DNA from: Marsupella aquatica
Lineage: Eukaryota > Marchantiophyta
Reading direction: 5' to 3'
Length of the DNA stretch: 64,000 bases
Assembly (NCBI GenBank): GCA_973895155.1
Contig: OZ316895.1
Span: 11,718,001-11,782,000 of the forward strand
Made by a program: the position numbers and the translations under genes. This document shows, in pieces, positions 45,921 through 57,225 of this stretch. Under the pieces are notes generated by a model. The model did no database searches. It saw only the letters and a list, made by a program, of their open reading frames with translations, and was not told where the DNA came from. Each line of letters opens with the position of its first letter. Positions within the stretch are counted from its first letter, which is position 1.

Positions 45921-48900
45921 GTCGAAGAGCCTCTTGATGAGTTTGAGATAGGGCAGGAAACCCCTGGGCATGATGGGATGTTTGGCTCTCCCCTGCAAAT
46001 ACAGGAAGGCAGGAAGTCTTTGTACCCCGGTAGCAAATGTTCTAAACTGGGATTTGTCATCATGTTCCTGAACATTTGCGGCAACCACAATGTCCCCAAC
46101 GTTTTGGTTTCTGAGTTGTTGGCATTCTTGCGAACAACTGTGCTACCAGATGGTAATATTTTGCCCAAGAACATGTACGAGGCAAAAAGATGCATATCTA
46201 ATCTTGGATTGAACTATGATTCGATCCATGCCTGTCCTGATGGGCATGTTCTTTTCAGAAAGGAGTATAAAGAATCGTTGACATGCCCTAAGTGTGGGAA
46301 GCACAGGTATCGGAACTCAGGAAAGTCTATGGTTCCCGCCAAGGTACTTCGTCATTTTCCACTCATTCCCAGACTTCAGCGGATGTTCAGAAGCCGTGCC
46401 ATCTCGGAGATGATGACTTGGGCAACTGACAAGAAAAGTGATGATGGGCTACAACGACATGCTGCAGATTCAAGGCAATGGAAACTCATAGATGAGATGT
46501 ATCCCGAATTTGCTGCTGAGCCGAGGAATGTCAGACTTGGGCTGTCATTGGATGGGGTAAACCCATTTGGAGACAAGAACAACAAATTTTCATGCTGGCC
46601 TGTAACTATTTTGAATTATAACCTTCCTCCTTGGATGACTACAAAGCGATTTTTTGTTCTGATGGTCCTACTGATACCAGGGCCAGACAGTGCTGTATCT
46701 GCCAACATAGATGTGTTTCTGGCTCCCCTAGTGGAGGAATTGAGAAAGCTTTGGGAGGAAGGAGTTCTCACATATGATGTCCTACAGAGGCTTGGGAGGT
46801 TAAACCCATTCATCCTTAGAGCCATTGTCATTCTGACTATAGCTGACTACCCAGCCCATGGGATGATATCAGGCCAAACAACAAAAGGATATTGTGCTTG
46901 TACTATCTGTGGGCGCAATGTCACCAGTGAGTACTCCAGAGCCCTGCAGAAAGTGATATACATGGGCCATCGTCGTTTTCTGAAGACAGATCACCCTTAC
47001 AGAGAAAGACAGGCACTGATTGCACACTTTGGCAATGAGATTGAGCAACGTGGACCCCCGGCACGAGTGACCAAAGAGGAGATCAGGCAGTGGGGAGCAC
47101 TGAGGGATGACTATATCAAACGAGGGGGCAGGGAAGATGGAGTGAGTGATCCAATAAAGCGATATGGTGTAAAAAGACTGAGCATATTGGACTTGGAGCT
47201 CAAGTACTGGAGGGTAAGCCTCTTGGAGTTGATGCTAATTGGGATACATGTTTTGGTTCAGAGCATGTGCATTCATTTCGAAGAGAGAGACTAAACTTGA
47301 GGCATTTCCTGACGCTTTTGCATTGCAACGATGCAGGAGTTTGAGCCAAGCAAACATAACATTGATGTTATGCACATTGAAAAGAATATTTGTGAGAGTC
47401 TACTCAGATTCTTGTGTGGAGAGAAAGACACTGGTTCAGTGAGATTGGATCTTGAACAGAGGGGAATGAAACCCCATCTTTGGTTGAGGCCACATGCCCA
47501 CAGAGCTGATGTGCTCTTGAAGTACCAAGCGCCCTATGTTCTGACAGACACAGAGTGGGAACTATTTGTGCAGAGGTTGAGTTCTTTGAAGGTTCCTTCA
47601 AACTATGGCAGTGCTTTCAAGAAGCATATCATGACTAGAAAGCTTGGTAGTATGAAAAGCCATGACTACCATATGTTGATGCAACAGGTGTTGCCTTTAT
47701 GCCTGAGGGGCCTGTTGCAGAAGCCTGTTCGTACTGTGATCATGCGACTCAGTGATGTGTTTCGTCGTATTTGTGTGAAGGTTTGGGATGAAACACACTT
47801 CCCACAACTGACAGAAGATGTCGCTCAGGTGCTGTGTGACCTGGAGATTTATTTTCCTCCCGCATTTTTTGATGTCATGACCCACCTACTTGTCCATGTT
47901 GTGGAAGAGCTACACCAATTTGGGCCTGTGAGTGCTCGTTGGTTGTACCCTTTGGAACGGTACATGAAGCTACTCAAAGGTCACGTGAGAACATATTACA
48001 AACCTGAAGCAAGCATGGCTAAAGGTTACATCAAGGATGAGACTCTGGGATTTCTGACCGAATACATAGCACAATATGAGCATGTGAAGACCAGGGTGTG
48101 GAATTCTGATGAGGAGGAAGGGGTGGTAGGTGAAGTACTGGAAGGGGCTGCAACCACAAAGAACCTGACCATATCTATGAGAGACTTGGCACATGACTTT
48201 GTATTGCACAACACTGTGGTGATGGAACCCTGGATACAGTGAGTGCATACATGTGCTATAATCCAGTTCATGAGCTTAAATGTTGTGTTCGTGTGGTTTT
48301 CTCCTTCAGCCTGTTCATGTTTACCCAAGCTAATGCTGTGTGGTTGTTCGTTCAGGGAGTATGAGTCATTGAAGGCGGCCCATCCCACTGCAGGAACAAC
48401 TTTTCCAGGTTTCATGGAGTGGATCAGAGTGGCAATTAGAGAGCATCACGAGACCCACCCAGACATGGATGCAGATGTTTACCTACTGTCTAATGCCCCT
48501 AGCCTGAAAGTGAAGACTTACAAACGGATGAGAGCATATGGGAATCACTTCCGAGTGAAGGATGGTGACAGTGCCTACAGGGTGACGAATGACTGCGGGC
48601 TCATCACTGTATTTGAGCAACAGAGCCACAATCACGACAGGGCCTGGATGGAGATGGGATATGTGGGAGAATTAGTTGACATATGGGCTCTGGACTATGG
48701 GGCGGTGTCCAGTCCTGTGATTCTTATGAAAGGTTCATGGGTGCGGCAGGATTGGCTTGGTAACAGGGCTACCATGAAGAGAGACAACGACGGTTTCTTG
48801 CTGGCCAATTTCAGAGGGAAATTGCCCGAATGGTCTGAGCCATTTGTGTTTCCTAGTCAGGTGGAGCAAGCTTTCTTCCTGGATGTGGAAGACTCCCCAG

Positions 48901-49121
48901 GTTGGCGTGTAGTGTGTCATAAACAGGCCAGGCAACGCCGGATGGAAGGATCAAACCTTGAGTTTCATTTACACTCTCATAGTGCCTTTGATCGTCGGCG
49001 TTCAGACCAAGTGCCTGTAGTTCATGATAGCGGGGACTTCATTCCTGTGACAAGGGTAGATGCATTTGCTGAAGGAGGCGAATTCAGAGATGCAGATGCC
49101 AACAGTGTGCCTGTGCCATGA
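45921..49121 (+). CDS. tnp2: TNP2-type CACTA transposase (TnpD-like), 5' end in gap
   Basis: Catalytic transposase that cuts at the CACTA termini. Visible exons 45921-47213, 47337-48238 and 48356-49121 join in frame (about 986 residues) with GT-AG introns. Transposase_21 landmarks: YPGSKCSKLGFVIMFL, KVLRHFPLIPRLQRMF, RNVRLGLSLDGVNPFG, NYNLPPWM, LLIPGPDS, TIADYPAHG, CYMGHRRF-like IYMGHRRFL, NIDVMHIEKN, FPPAFFDVMTHLLVH and YPLERYMKLLKGHV. The Asp of SLDG, the Asp of ADYPAHG and the Glu of MHIEKN, which I take to be the DDE catalytic residues, are all present. The last exon resembles the DUF4216 tail (LITVFEQ, VGELVDIWALDYG). The usual N-terminal few hundred residues are not seen; only about 200 bp lie between the PHD gene and the gap. 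No stops or frameshifts. Confidence 0.93.
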
Positions 49122-49277
49122 GTAATGTGAATTGTTTGCATAGACATTAGTGAGGGGAAGGATGTGTAATAAAGTAATTCTGAAGCAACACAGATGTATG
49201 GATGGATGCCTGGTGATTGTGGTTGCATTGTGTTATACGGGGTGACCATAGATGACATGTTTTTGTGGTCCAGTAGG

Positions 49278-52200
49278 ATGGAACAGAGTGACACAGAGAT
49301 GTGTGAGTATGAAAGGAAAGCTATGGAACAACGAGCATACGTGAAAGCCAAAATCGCAGAACTGGATCTGGAAAAGGATGTGGCTGAATTGTAAGGGAAC
49401 GATTCTCAACTACACCCCTCCGCTGAGTTTGTGTGACATGAATAGTTCAATGTGGCACTGAAATTGTGACTGTATTCTCATATTGGAATGTCGCAGAGCC
49501 ACAGCATTTTCAAAGAAACAAAAGGAGTACGCAAGAAGGGTGACCAGCACTATCTCTGGGCCTGTGCGTCGGAGTGACAGGTTGAGCAAGAAGGTCGTAC
49601 CTACAATGGCAGAATGTGGAGATGACATTGATGCTGCACAGGTGGGTGCAGACACTAGACAAGAAGATGCAGATGATGAGTATTTTCCAGAGGAAATGGA
49701 TGAGGATGGGGGTTATGAAGATGAATACATTGCAGAGCAGCCCCAAAAGAAACATGTAAGTAGTTTTCCCAACAAGGTTTTGAGTTAAAAACTCTTGTTT
49801 AGAGGTTTCATATGTTCAGTACTACACATATGTACCTTGCTTAGTTCCTGACATTGTAGTTGGTGATGTGATGCAGCGTCCTGCCAGTTCTGTTTTGCCT
49901 TCGAAGCCTGTGCATGCACCATACCAGCAGGGGGGGCTGACCTCTGATCAAGGTTGGCGAGGTGGTAGTAGTGGTAGATCCCAGGCTGGTGCCCAATACT
50001 ATGGCAGGGGGCAAGCTCTAGGTTATGCCCGTGGTAGAGGCAGAGCAGGTCCAAACCCACAATCTCGTGGGTATGGACGTCCACCTCAACCGTGGGGATG
50101 TGAGTATATATCTATATGCCAGTTCTTTGTGAAGGCATGGCACTCCTGAATTTCAGACTGCATATCAATTTTTGACATTGTTTGGGATGTATTGGATTCA
50201 GACAACATGAAATTCTGTCCACCTGCCATTGCATGCAGATTCTGCCCAACCTGATTGGGCAAATGCTAGTAATGATCAGTTCCAATGTCCACAAGGACAG
50301 ACATGGGTTGAACCAGGTTGGGAGGATGGTGGTGGGTCGTGGAATGAACAAGGTTGGGAAGGTGGTGAAGGTAATTGGCAGGGATATCAAAATTCAGTAC
50401 CTACAAACGCTGGAAGAGGAGCAGGTAATGTCTGATCTTGTCAGCAATGGAAGAACTCATTATATGTGGAGTCCATTCACGTGGGGGGGACTCTGCACAT
50501 GTATAATGATAGAAAATGTATGTGTGCAGGTTGGACAGTCGAACCATCGACTCAAGTATTCACTAATGCCCCTATGCAGATGCAGCACGGAAGGGGGACA
50601 GGTATGTCGGTGAATGTTCAGTTGTTTTCCTACAGTTTGTACTTAGTTTTCAGTACATATGTTTGCACACACATACCTAGAAAGTGACATCATCCGGCCC
50701 CTGTACTAGGCTGGACAGGTGGTCCAGGGTCGCAACAATTTCAGAGTGCAGTCCCTGCACAGGCATCTACAGGCAGAGCTACAGGTATGTATGTTTGAAG
50801 AATTTTTCTTGAAGTGAAGCATTGAATGTTGCCGTCATCCATTCTGCTATATGTAGTTCTCAAGCATGAATGGCATTGTATTTTCCCAGGTGGCTTCAGA
50901 ACCCCAGGTAGGGTGAATGAAGGGGTGGCCAATACAACGCCCAGTACTACCGAGAGCAGTGCACGAGGGGAGGTGACAAAGAAAGGGAACGTAAAGTTGA
51001 ATGAGAGACAATGGGTGGATGCTGAGTGTCCTCGCAAGAACCGATGGCATGCTGATTTGAAAGCTGAAGTATTGCGTTGGTTAGATGTGAGTGTTATTAA
51101 TTTTAAAAAACAGCATCCAAAAGATTGGAAGACTGTATGTGAAAATGTTGCTGCCAAATGGAATTATGTGGGCAGTGATGATGGCGTGGACATAGGTTGC
51201 CTAGAGAGTACAGCAGGTAAAATTATCAAGCAAGAGAGGTGGAGAATGCATAAGGCTTGGAAGGAAGGTGGGGAGAAGCCAGATATGCCTCCACCAGCCA
51301 GTTGTGATGATAAAGTGTGGGCAAGGTTAGTAGCTTATTTTGTAACAGATGCTTCAAAAAAGAAGAGTTCACAGATGACCGAGGCCAGGTTGAGTGTTCA
51401 GAACCCTAATCTGACAGGAAGGACCGGCACTGCACCGACAGCTAAACGTTTGGTAAGAATGAATGGCCTAGCTATGTAATTTATGCTACACTATGTACTA
51501 TTTTTTAGTGTACTGTCCCTACATGTAAACTTTGTTTTTTAGTGTACGTTCCCTGAATATTGATCGATAACTTGTGTTTGCCATGCATGTGCAGAAAGCC
51601 CAATTGGGGCAAAGCCCTTCAAAAGAAGAGTTGAGGGCTGAAATTGTGAACACCCGGGCTCAAGAGGGTGCATCTGAATCCTCCAAGCATGTAAGTTATA
51701 TGAGTTCTGATTGGTAATTGAATGACCTGCGTTGAATTTCAGGTGTACACTGTATATAACATTGATTGTGCATATATTGCCCAACATTTCATATGGAGTG
51801 ATTGAACCTATACCCCTGTGTCATGTAGGGAGGTGGATCTTCACTTACAGAGATAAGTGGTCGTTTGAAGGCTGTCGAAACATGTCTTCCAGAGATCAAT
51901 GAACGTTTGAATTCATTGACTGACTTGTTCCATGTGAACTTCAAGACATTAATGGAAGCTGTTGTGTCGGTGAGAGATAAAATTGATTCCAATTCTGCAG
52001 GAGTTCCACCATCACCACTTGAGGTGGCAAAGTCGATGCACTCTTCTGGCATGCCAACGACATGTAGGCTTGAAGGTAAGGCCTTTACAACTGTGTGGGA
52101 TATGATTATTAAATGTATAGTTTGAATTGACATTGTTTGTTGAATGTGTTATTTTCAGTAACATATATTGTGGTTGTTGTGTCCATAGAGAATAAGACAG

Positions 52201-52985
52201 GTGCTACAGAGAAGAAGTATGAGAACCTGGCAAATACTCGCTGTAATTTAGAGGCAACAAAGTTGCAGTCTGTACAAGCAACTTGTTTGACAGAGGGCAG
52301 TCAACCATGTTTGGATGAGGATGACATTGGCAAGGGAGTGGATGATATCAATGTTGGGGCAAATGAGGATATCAGCAAGCATGACAATGATACCATTGAG
52401 CCAGATTCATGCTATGTAGATCTTGACTCCATTGCAGAGATAAATGATTTGCAGAATGTATCATTCTCAATGACAGGTGTGCCTCTTGTTGAGATAAATC
52501 CAACCAAAGAGTTAGTTGGTATGACACTCCCAGGTGATGAACCTGCTACTGTGACAGTCCTAACAGAGGAACCTACTGAGCCTAGCTTCACTACTGTGAA
52601 GAGAGGAAGCATGCGCACACGAAGCAAGTCTGCTGGTGGGAGCAGAGCCACGTCAAAGGTTTCATACAAACCTCCAAGAACAGTGCTGGCAGAAAGATCT
52701 AAGGTGGAAGTGGGGAAAGCACCTAATGCTGAGGGACAAAGTGGCTTGTTAGCTGTTGATGAGAGTGGAACACGAGTAGGATTTGCCAGAGTGCAGGTTG
52801 GTTCCACAACGTTCCATGGCAAGAGGATTCCCCCAGGTTATTCAGTAGTGTTAGTCACATTACTAGTGAAACCTAAAGCTGTCCTTCCCATTCCAAACAC
52901 AAATGATGATCCTCCTCAAAAGACACTTGGAGATGCTGCAGGTTCTTTGGTATTATGGCCAAGCAAGTTCATAGAGGATCCATAA
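49278..52985 (+). CDS. tnpA: TnpA-like CACTA second gene (Transposase_24 domain), 10 exons
   Basis: The accessory DNA-binding protein of CACTA elements, expected to bind subterminal repeats and aid transposition. Exons: 49278-49390, 49497-49755, 49877-50099, 50239-50424, 50530-50601, 50710-50784, 50890-51452, 51595-51690, 51829-52075, 52189-52985. All are GT-AG and in frame, about 876 residues. The start could also be 49,194 in the same frame. In order: a coiled-coil/basic N-terminus, an acidic stretch, a Gly/Arg/Gln-rich region (YGRGQALGYARGRGRAG), GW-containing units (exons 4-6), a Transposase_24-like domain in exon 7 (WARLVAYFVTDASKKKSSQM, then NLTGRTGT), a helical exon 9 (ISGRLKAVETCLPEINERL), and a C-terminal TLGDAAGSLVLWPSKFI block typical of CACTA proteins. 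No stops, so probably functional. I identified the family by motif and position, not by search. Confidence 0.88.
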
Positions 52986-53533
52986 CAATGTCATGCCATT
53001 ATTTGTTTGTAGTGTGAGTCATGTTATGTAGATTTTAGATGTCAAGAAACAGTACAAGAATCATGTCCTCTTGGAGATTCATAGTATCATGCATGTGCTT
53101 TCAGTTATCTCATCCTACAGTCATCAATTATGAGTTCCTGTTTTGTCTAAATTACATTGATCACATTGTAAACTATTCCATTGGAATTCAAATGATCTTC
53201 ATTTTTTAGCAAGATTGTGATTGTGTTTAATTCTTATGAATGTTTTATGTAGGATCTGCTTATATGATGCTTTGTTTCATGTGGATGTCATTCATGCTAT
53301 GTTCATTTCTTGTATTCAATGTGTTATATTTCTAAAGTTAGAACATCAGGTTTCTATGTATTGTAATGTCGAGTGCTCTCTCTTCTTATGAACTGTCCCT
53401 CTGTGTTCATTAGTCATGGTTATAACTTGCATGTGATCCTTATTAGTTATAAACATGAGTATATAGAGTCCCAAATGGTTCTGTTGTGTGACGCGGGCCA
53501 GGGTCTCCATTGGTCTCTCCTGTGACACTAAAT

Positions 53534-53784
53534 AGTCACACGCTAGTCGTTGTTGAATGCGGGTAAGTCATGTATGTGATTTACGATGTGACTCGCTGAA
53601 GTCATATTGCAGTCACGTCGAAACAAGGCTAGACTCCACAATAAAGTCACAGATCAGTCACAAATGGGTATCAAGCAAGTTGCAAAGCCCAGTATCAATA
53701 GTGACTTCCATTTTTTGGTCTCAACTTTTGCAACTCCAAGGGTCACAGCGTGGGTCAAGTCACGTTGAGTCACAATGAAGTCAC
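53534..53784. repeat. CACTA right subterminal repeats (AGTCAC/GTGACT)
   Basis: AGTCAC starts at 53,534, 53,611, 53,645, 53,655, 53,759, 53,768 and 53,779, with the inverse GTGACT at 53,588 and 53,701: nine copies in about 250 bp. Near variants (agtcat, ggtcac) add to the pattern. Short repeats in this position are the usual binding sites for TnpA-type proteins. The left end has only an isolated GTGACT near 37,760, so the ends are asymmetric. Confidence 0.75.
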
Positions 53785-53810
53785 ATGAGCCAAAATGAGT
53801 CATATATTGC

Positions 53811-53840
53811 GGTCTCAGTTCACCTCGGATTCTTCTAGTG
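53811..53840 (-). repeat. CACTA right terminal inverted repeat
   Basis: Ends TTCTTCTAGTG at 53,840, the exact inverse of the first 11 bases at 37,723, followed by the AAA target duplication. Confidence 0.88.
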
Positions 53841-54680
53841 AAACCAGCCACACTAGCTAGTTGCTCAGCATCACCAACAAAATTAGTCCACAATGTGTAA
53901 GAGGTGGAAGCAACAAGAGGGAGAAGTCATCCCTGGTAGGTCTGGTGCTGTCGTCTGCTCCGCTGGAGGGGGTCTCGATGAAGTCGTGGGCAGTGGAGTC
54001 AACTCTCTTGCTAACTCTAGCTGAGGAAGCTCAAAGTTTCTCACTCTTCTCCTCCAATCGCTCAGCTCCATTGGTAACAAGCAGCCTCTCAAAAGTAAAT
54101 GTGTGCCAAGTAGGGTGTCAAATAGATATCACTGGTAGTAGTCATGACAACAACCTGCTTGGCGATCACCTCCGCAAGAGCTACGGCCCAGTTGATCCTC
54201 CTCTTGCCGGTCCATGAAGCGATGATGGAGCTGGCCAAGTAAACCATAGCCCTGGTAGGCATGCTCGGATGAAAGATAGGTACAAGAAATTGAAGTAAAT
54301 GAGCTAACTCTCGGTTCCTGCACTTGTCAATCTTCCAACCAGACCTCCTTTTTCTGGTACCTCTAAAGTAGGGGACAATCAAGTCCTCTCCAACAGAAAT
54401 CAATCCCTCTCCAACCTGGCTCAACTAGTATACCTCAGAAACAATGGCGGCGGTACAAACATCAGCTAAACCTCTAGTAGAGCTCTGACAAGTGCCAGCT
54501 TGGGGTGGACAAAGAAATCAGGCAATGATGGATCCATGCACCATATATATCCTTTGGAATGAAAAGCAAAGACCTCAATCCCATCTCCACCAGATTACTA
54601 AGAAGGCGAAAGTAAGTCATAGGATCTGAAGGCAAGGTCACCCTAATGGTCTTACTAACTGGTAAGCTTTTGGTAGCCAT
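53841..54680 (-). pseudogene. 5' half of the broken coding relic split by the CACTA element
   Basis: On the minus strand a start at 54,680 opens MATKSLPVSKTIRVTLPSD. Coding-like frames follow at 54,424-54,089 (MVYLASSIIASWTGKRRINW) and near 54,092-53,883, then the frame with WTNFVGDAEQLASVAG reaches 53,841. At least two frameshifts or stops break it. The segment around 54,240 loosely recalls the 'putative plant transposon protein' (Transposase_32-type) pattern with a TGK.IN core, which is only a suggestion. Its 3' half lies at 36,712-37,722. Confidence 0.55.
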
Positions 54681-54699
54681 AGCTTCAGAAATCTAAGAA

Positions 54700-57225
54700 A
54701 ACCTCAGAGCTTTCTCAAAATGGCTAAGCATTGAGGTCTAAGAATGGAGTCACAAGATCCTAAGGTAGCTACAGTGTTGCTGGAGAATAAAAGAACTGAA
54801 AGGAGGTAGAAGTGAAGGAGTTCTAATCAGGCAAAGTTGAGAACTCCATAGCTTTTCAAATTTCAAGAAATCAGAAAGCTTCTCTGATTCAATACTCCTC
54901 AATGTCTCATCAATGTCAGTTCAGAATCGGGGTGAATCATCTCTAAGCAGATGTGCCTCTTCAACAAGTGGAATGAGGGCAAACGGTGGTCTAACGAGTG
55001 AGCATCAAAGGTCAAAGCTTGCGCCCTCCTCCCGGCCGCCATGGACGTCTCACCAAAAGAAATGCAAAAAGGTAATTGGGCTGGCGCAAACGGCTTTAGG
55101 TCGTGGACGGATGGACATCCCGGACGTCCCTACACTGAGGCCGTCCAAAACGTCACTTGGATGCCTTCACGGGAGGCATCGGGCCGTCTTTGGTGAAAAT
55201 GGTGGATGTCCCGGACGTCTGTCACACAGGGCCGTCCAGGCCTGCACTTGTTGTCATCCTGGCCGTCTTTTACTCGGGGCCGTCCTCAAAAATTCTGAAA
55301 ATGGCCTTATCTTGTTGTCGTCTTGACGTCTTGCCAATGGGTATCCAAGCCGTCTCATCTTCTAAGTTGTCTTAACTTTGAATAACTAGCTTAAGAGGCC
55401 TTATAGATTCTAAAAATTTAAAATTTTCATGGTTTTTGATACTTTAACTTGTTTTTAGGAATAATCACCATTTCACACCTGCCATGTGGTAGATTGACAA
55501 AGCTGTTGCCCATGCAATGACCTAGTTGAATAGATCCAAAAGGTGGTGAGCAAGGTTAATGACCACCTTCTACACAGCCAATTGGAAATAACACTTTACT
55601 TTTGCAAGATTGACCTTCACCAGGAGCAGTTCCCTCATCAAAACGACCTGCCATGGGAAGAGCAAGGCTTGTGCCGAAGTATTTTTAGGGTGACAACCTT
55701 GGAGAGCAGTTGTGAGCTCGTACCCAAGGGACATGTAAAGTGGCTTCAAATGACAGTCAAGCAAAGGTAGCCATGGGTGCAATGAATGGCACAGGTTACT
55801 CGAGGATCCCAATTATCCCCCGCCATGTACAGTCAACTTGGGCATCACAAGACTTTCAAGAATGTGCTGCAACAGTGAGAAGGCAGAAGCTTCTTCCAGG
55901 CCTCAAGAAACTCTAGAACCAGCTCTGGATTGGCATAGCTCCCAACAATTTGTGGCTGCAGGACCCAAAACAAATTGTATTATCCTAGAAAGAGACAAAG
56001 GACAAGACAAGAGGACACAAAACTATAGCCACGGTTACGTCTATAGTATCCAGCAGAACGAGTGCTATCACAATGGGCTTGGGGCAGCAATGGAAGCATA
56101 TGGTTTCCTTATATCTTAAATACAGAAGTGCTTGCCGATTCATCTTTCTGATTGTATCCGACGGATCATCAAATTAGAAGAAAAATCTGAGGGAGAGATG
56201 AGGAGAGGCCCCAAGATCAACCCAGTCTGGAGAAATTTGACCAATCAACGAAACAGATCCCTTGCTTCCGATCCATTGGCAATTACTGGAGTTAAATGGA
56301 GTGGAGATTTAACAGTGATATTCTGGATTATGGAGGGAGATGGAGATTTTACAGTGATATGAATCATGAAAAATTAGATAAAGAGTATTCTAGGCATCGT
56401 CACTTTCCATCGTCACTTTGAAAAATTCGTCAAATTAGATAACAAATATTCTTAGCATCTTCACTTTCCCTCCGTGACTTTTGCCACCTGATAACAAAGA
56501 AAAAAGAATGAAAATTAAGGAGGTCCAAGCATCCATCCATGGAATGTGGAGCTGCTTTTGAGGACCTGAGTATTATCATATACTAGCCTCCACTATTCAT
56601 TAAAGTGAGTAGAGGAGAGTACAATAAAGCGTAACAAAATCTCATTTTCTGACTGTTAATGAAACTATTTTTAAAATAATCATTCTTGTCATCATTTTAA
56701 CACACATAATATATCATATCCTGTCTATGCTCATATTTTTTCATGTGTAAGTATAATATATTTTGGTGGGGCTCTTCAATATAAAAGACTAGACCCCAAC
56801 TCTGGCTTACCTTTGGGCTTTGTAAATAAGATTTCATTTCATATTATATATATTTATATTTTTAATAAATCTCTAAGTGGTTGCTCCAGTTTGAATGCAA
56901 CCGGGAGTCTCGCTTGGGTTGACTGCGGTTAGCTGGTGGTCCAACCATGTTTTTGAATGAAGACCAGACGTTCTTAATTAATGCCATGCAGGGCTACTGT
57001 TGTTTTCTTTTTTGCTGGTGACGTGCAGGGCACATTGCAATTGGACAACGGGAGCACCTCGAAGCCCTCATTGGCTAGCACTGGAGGCACTGGGTGGGGC
57101 CCACCACCATTGCCACAAGAACCTGGATCTTCTACTGTAGACTTTGTTGACTAAATTTCTGAACCTGGGTGAGTACAGATTTGGGACAAAGAAGGCTTCA
57201 CCCTCCTTTAACTCCAAAGGTGGGA
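54700..57225. other. Intergenic, repeats, no gene recognised
   Basis: 55,020-55,350 is dense in a GGCCGTC/GGACGTC motif (at least eight occurrences, including gggccgtcc and cccggacgtc). Frames at 54,913-55,326, 55,543-55,770 and 55,838-56,119 (+) have no recognisable domain. 56,640-56,880 is very AT-rich. 56,761-56,808 carries a short dispersed repeat ('ttttggtggggc' and 'ctagaccccaactc') that recurs inverted at 63,714-63,770. Confidence 0.4.

Larger units (their letters stand above)
37723..53840 (+). mobile_element. 16.1-kb CACTA (En/Spm) transposon carrying an EDM2-like PHD gene
   Basis: Left terminus CACTAGAAGAAAACC at 37,723; the right terminus is the inverse, TTCTTCTAGTG, ending at 53,840. 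Eleven terminal bases match exactly, and the shared CTGAGACC sits at the same offset (positions 23-30 from each end). AAA flanks both ends (37,720-37,722 and 53,841-53,843), the 3-bp target duplication of CACTA elements. Contents in order: about 6 kb of non-coding and repeat-rich DNA, an unexplained frame at 43,716, the PHD gene, TNP2, the TnpA-like gene, and a right subterminal region with nine AGTCAC/GTGACT motifs. Intact open frames and splice sites suggest a fairly recent insertion. A 100-N gap lies inside. Confidence 0.88.

Noticed and set aside
55543-55770. 75-codon frame as a real gene
   Set aside because: No domain, no splice context and no supporting neighbours.
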